From Cyclobacteriaceae bacterium (GTDB lineage Bacteria > Bacteroidota > Bacteroidia > Cytophagales > Cyclobacteriaceae): a stretch of 25,145 bases of DNA. Each line of letters opens with the position of its first letter. Within the stretch, counting starts at the first letter, position 1. The translations under genes were made by a program, and so were the position numbers. Under the pieces are notes generated by a model. The model saw only the letters and a list, made by a program, of their open reading frames with translations, was not told where the DNA came from and ran no database searches. Below, in pieces: positions 23,740 through 25,145 of this stretch. The DNA lies in NCBI GenBank assembly GCA_009885605.1, contig VFKK01000118.1, forward strand, positions 1-25,145, read 5' to 3'.

Positions 23740-24888
23740 ATGAAAAAAGTTTTCTATTTTGGGTTACTCGGCCTAGGTCTGTTTGAGTTTCTTAAGGTTT
23801 ATCTCATCATGCCTTTTCCAGGCAGCCAAGTCTGGAATACAATTGATTTCGCCTATTTTCTCCATGAATGGAGAATCTTTTTCAGAATTGTTTTTGGACT
23901 GATGGTTTTAATTGGTCTTTTAACAACTGGAAAAAGTCTTCCAAGGTGGACATCAATCGGACTGGTGGCAGCAACATTGGGTTTGATTTATCTCTTCAAC
24001 TTTAGGGTGGCGGCTGATGTCATGTTTGAGGAACCAAAAGAGCTCAGCTTTCTAAATCGGGATTCTTTTGATGAAAACGACAGTACGCTGGTAGTTGCAA
24101 TTGAAAATGGGGGAGAAGCCAAAGCATATCCAATCCGATACATTGTCTATCACCATCAGGTGCGCGACACCCTCGGTGGTGAACCAGTAATGGTGACCTA
24201 TTGCTCAGTCTGCAGGACAGGAAGGGTTTTTTCTCCCCTTTTGAATGGAAGGGCAGAGAATTTCCGACTTGTCGGCATGGATCATTTCAATGCAATGTTT
24301 GAAGATACTGAAACAGGAAGCTGGTGGCAGCAGGCGACAGGAGAAGCAATAACTGGTGACTTGAAAGGCCAAAAACTAGACGAAATGGAGTCCATTCAAT
24401 TGACTGCAGGAGCATTTTTCAAAGCTTATCCTGACGGAAAAATCATGGCAGCCGATCCAAATTCCCTTTCTAAATATGATTCCCTGGGCAAGTTTGAAAA
24501 GGGGAAAAGCGAAAGCGAACTCACCGGCACGGACCCTTTCTCCTGGAATGAAAAATCCTGGGTTGTTGGCCTCGAACTCAATGAGCAATCCAAGGCATAC
24601 GATTGGAATCAGCTCAAAAAGGAAAAATCAATCCGTGATCGGGTCGGGGAGAAAGAACTAATTCTCCTGATGAGTAAAGATTCCCAAAGTTTTGTAGCAC
24701 TTCAACTTCCAGAAAAAGCTGGTTCACATCGTTGGACTGGAGACAGTTTATATTTGGATTCTGCTGCCTATTTATTTACAGGGAAATCCTTGGACCCATC
24801 CCTTCCTGACTTAATACGAGTCAAAGCTTACCAGGAATTCTGGCATAGCTGGAGGACTTTCAGGCCTGAAACTGAAAAACATAACTAA
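23740..24888 (+). CDS. Membrane-anchored DUF3179 domain protein
   Basis: The 382-residue protein has three N-terminal hydrophobic segments (about 4-24, 47-64 and 71-90), then a soluble DUF3179 domain (about 110-370). The family signature is clear: AYPIRYIVYHHQVRDTLGG (129-147), then VMVTYCSVCRTGRVF (150-164) with the paired Cys155 and Cys158, then MDHFNAMFEDTETGSWWQQATGEAITG (180-206). The domain's biochemical role is not established; the conserved Cys-x2-Cys and the HH pair (138-139) suggest metal binding or redox activity, which is inference. The start is the ATG at 23740, about 10 bp past a terminator; no promoter consensus was found upstream. It is transcribed in the same direction as the PAP2 gene but separated from it by the remnant and terminator. 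Confidence 0.85.
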   Translation: MKKVFYFGLLGLGLFEFLKVYLIMPFPGSQVWNTIDFAYFLHEWRIFFRIVFGLMVLIGLLTTGKSLPRWTSIGLVAATLGLIYLFNFRVAADVMFEEPKELSFLNRDSFDENDSTLVVAIENGGEAKAYPIRYIVYHHQVRDTLGGEPVMVTYCSVCRTGRVFSPLLNGRAENFRLVGMDHFNAMFEDTETGSWWQQATGEAITGDLKGQKLDEMESIQLTAGAFFKAYPDGKIMAADPNSLSKYDSLGKFEKGKSESELTGTDPFSWNEKSWVVGLELNEQSKAYDWNQLKKEKSIRDRVGEKELILLMSKDSQSFVALQLPEKAGSHRWTGDSLYLDSAAYLFTGKSLDPSLPDLIRVKAYQEFWHSWRTFRPETEKHN

Positions 24889-25145
24889 TCTAAAAATGCC
24901 TTGAATGAAAAGGAAGGAGCACCTTCCCGAAATTAAAGGGCCGGGCCAATCGAAAAACTATTGGTCATCAGGAACACAATCAGCTTAATAAAAAGCGGAA
25001 TGAAAAAAATTAAATAATCATAGAGCTATAATAAATATTATGATTATCCGCAATTCTGCCAGTAAGGTGAAAATGAGGTGAGAAAATGGCGGATAATCGT
25101 CCACAGACTACGGTCGACTGACCACAGTTGCTGCTTTTGAACTTC
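24889..25145. other. Gene-free right edge with small hairpins
   Basis: No convincing gene is present after the DUF3179 stop. A GGAAGG/CCTTCC hairpin with a 4-nt loop lies at 24912-24927, 24 bp past the stop codon, but is not followed by a U tract, so it is only a possible terminator. A larger inverted repeat lies at 25042-25098. The end (25101-25130) contains two CCACAG copies 21 bp apart around ACGGTCGACTGAC, which resembles short degenerate intergenic repeats; this is too little to classify. Confidence 0.4.
25042..25098. repeat. Imperfect 16-bp inverted repeat, REP-like or operator-like
   Basis: GATTATCCGCAATTCT (25042-25057) and the reverse complement of AAAATGGCGGATAATC (25083-25098) agree at 14 of 16 positions, including a perfect 10-bp core GATTATCCGC. 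The spacer is 25 bp. It could be a hairpin-forming intergenic repeat, the end of a small non-autonomous element, or paired binding sites for a regulator of a gene beyond the window. Confidence 0.5.

Noticed and set aside
25101..25130. CCACAG repeats with GGTCGACTGACC as a mobile-element end
   Set aside because: Only two short copies are visible and the window ends; not enough to call an element.

Overview
The window looks like a chromosomal segment from a member of the Bacteroidota, most likely a Cytophagales/Cyclobacteriaceae-type bacterium. The reasons are a canonical Bacteroidota promoter (TTG, 20 bp, TAnnTTTG) ahead of rimP, a Rho factor with a long charged insertion, long secreted proteins built from Ig-like/PKD-like modules, weak Shine-Dalgarno use, and many small proteins of a type common in this phylum. 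The genus cannot be fixed from the sequence alone. I see no tRNA, rRNA, CRISPR array, insertion sequence or phage gene. Most of the window is ordinary housekeeping chromosome with two less ordinary flanks.

Region 1 (1-3116, minus) is the N-terminal 1038 residues of a very long secreted protein that runs off the left edge: signal peptide, glycine-rich domain, then at least nine Ig-like/PKD-like modules. Region 2 (3331-7060, minus) holds rho with its terminator, and a compact fdx-tdk-recO gene string with its own probable terminator. Region 3 (7070-9241, plus) holds an unrecognised two-part protein, a small basic hypothetical and an HD-domain hydrolase. Region 4 (9238-14697, minus) is the complete cell-elongation operon mreB-mreC-mreD-mrdA(PBP2)-rodA with overlapping or nearly touching genes. 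Region 5 (14929-19777, plus) is the rimP-nusA-infB operon with promoter, leader hairpin and terminator.

Region 6 (19788-25145, plus) is accessory. It has a 66-aa membrane protein, a TTG-started membrane-anchored hypothetical, an outer-membrane beta-barrel next to a vanadium-haloperoxidase/PAP2-type lipoprotein, a frameshifted gene remnant, a membrane-anchored DUF3179 protein, and an inverted repeat at the right edge.

The mre/PBP2/RodA genes together form the rod-shape peptidoglycan synthesis machine. RimP, NusA and IF2 link 30S maturation, transcription elongation/termination and translation initiation, and Rho, also in the window, is the termination partner. The observation I find most worth following is in the PAP2 lipoprotein. 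Its N-terminal half is a second copy of the catalytic fold with exactly preserved motif spacing but substituted active-site residues (SGH to SDG, SR to SL, H to N), and it sits 12 bp behind a beta-barrel gene.
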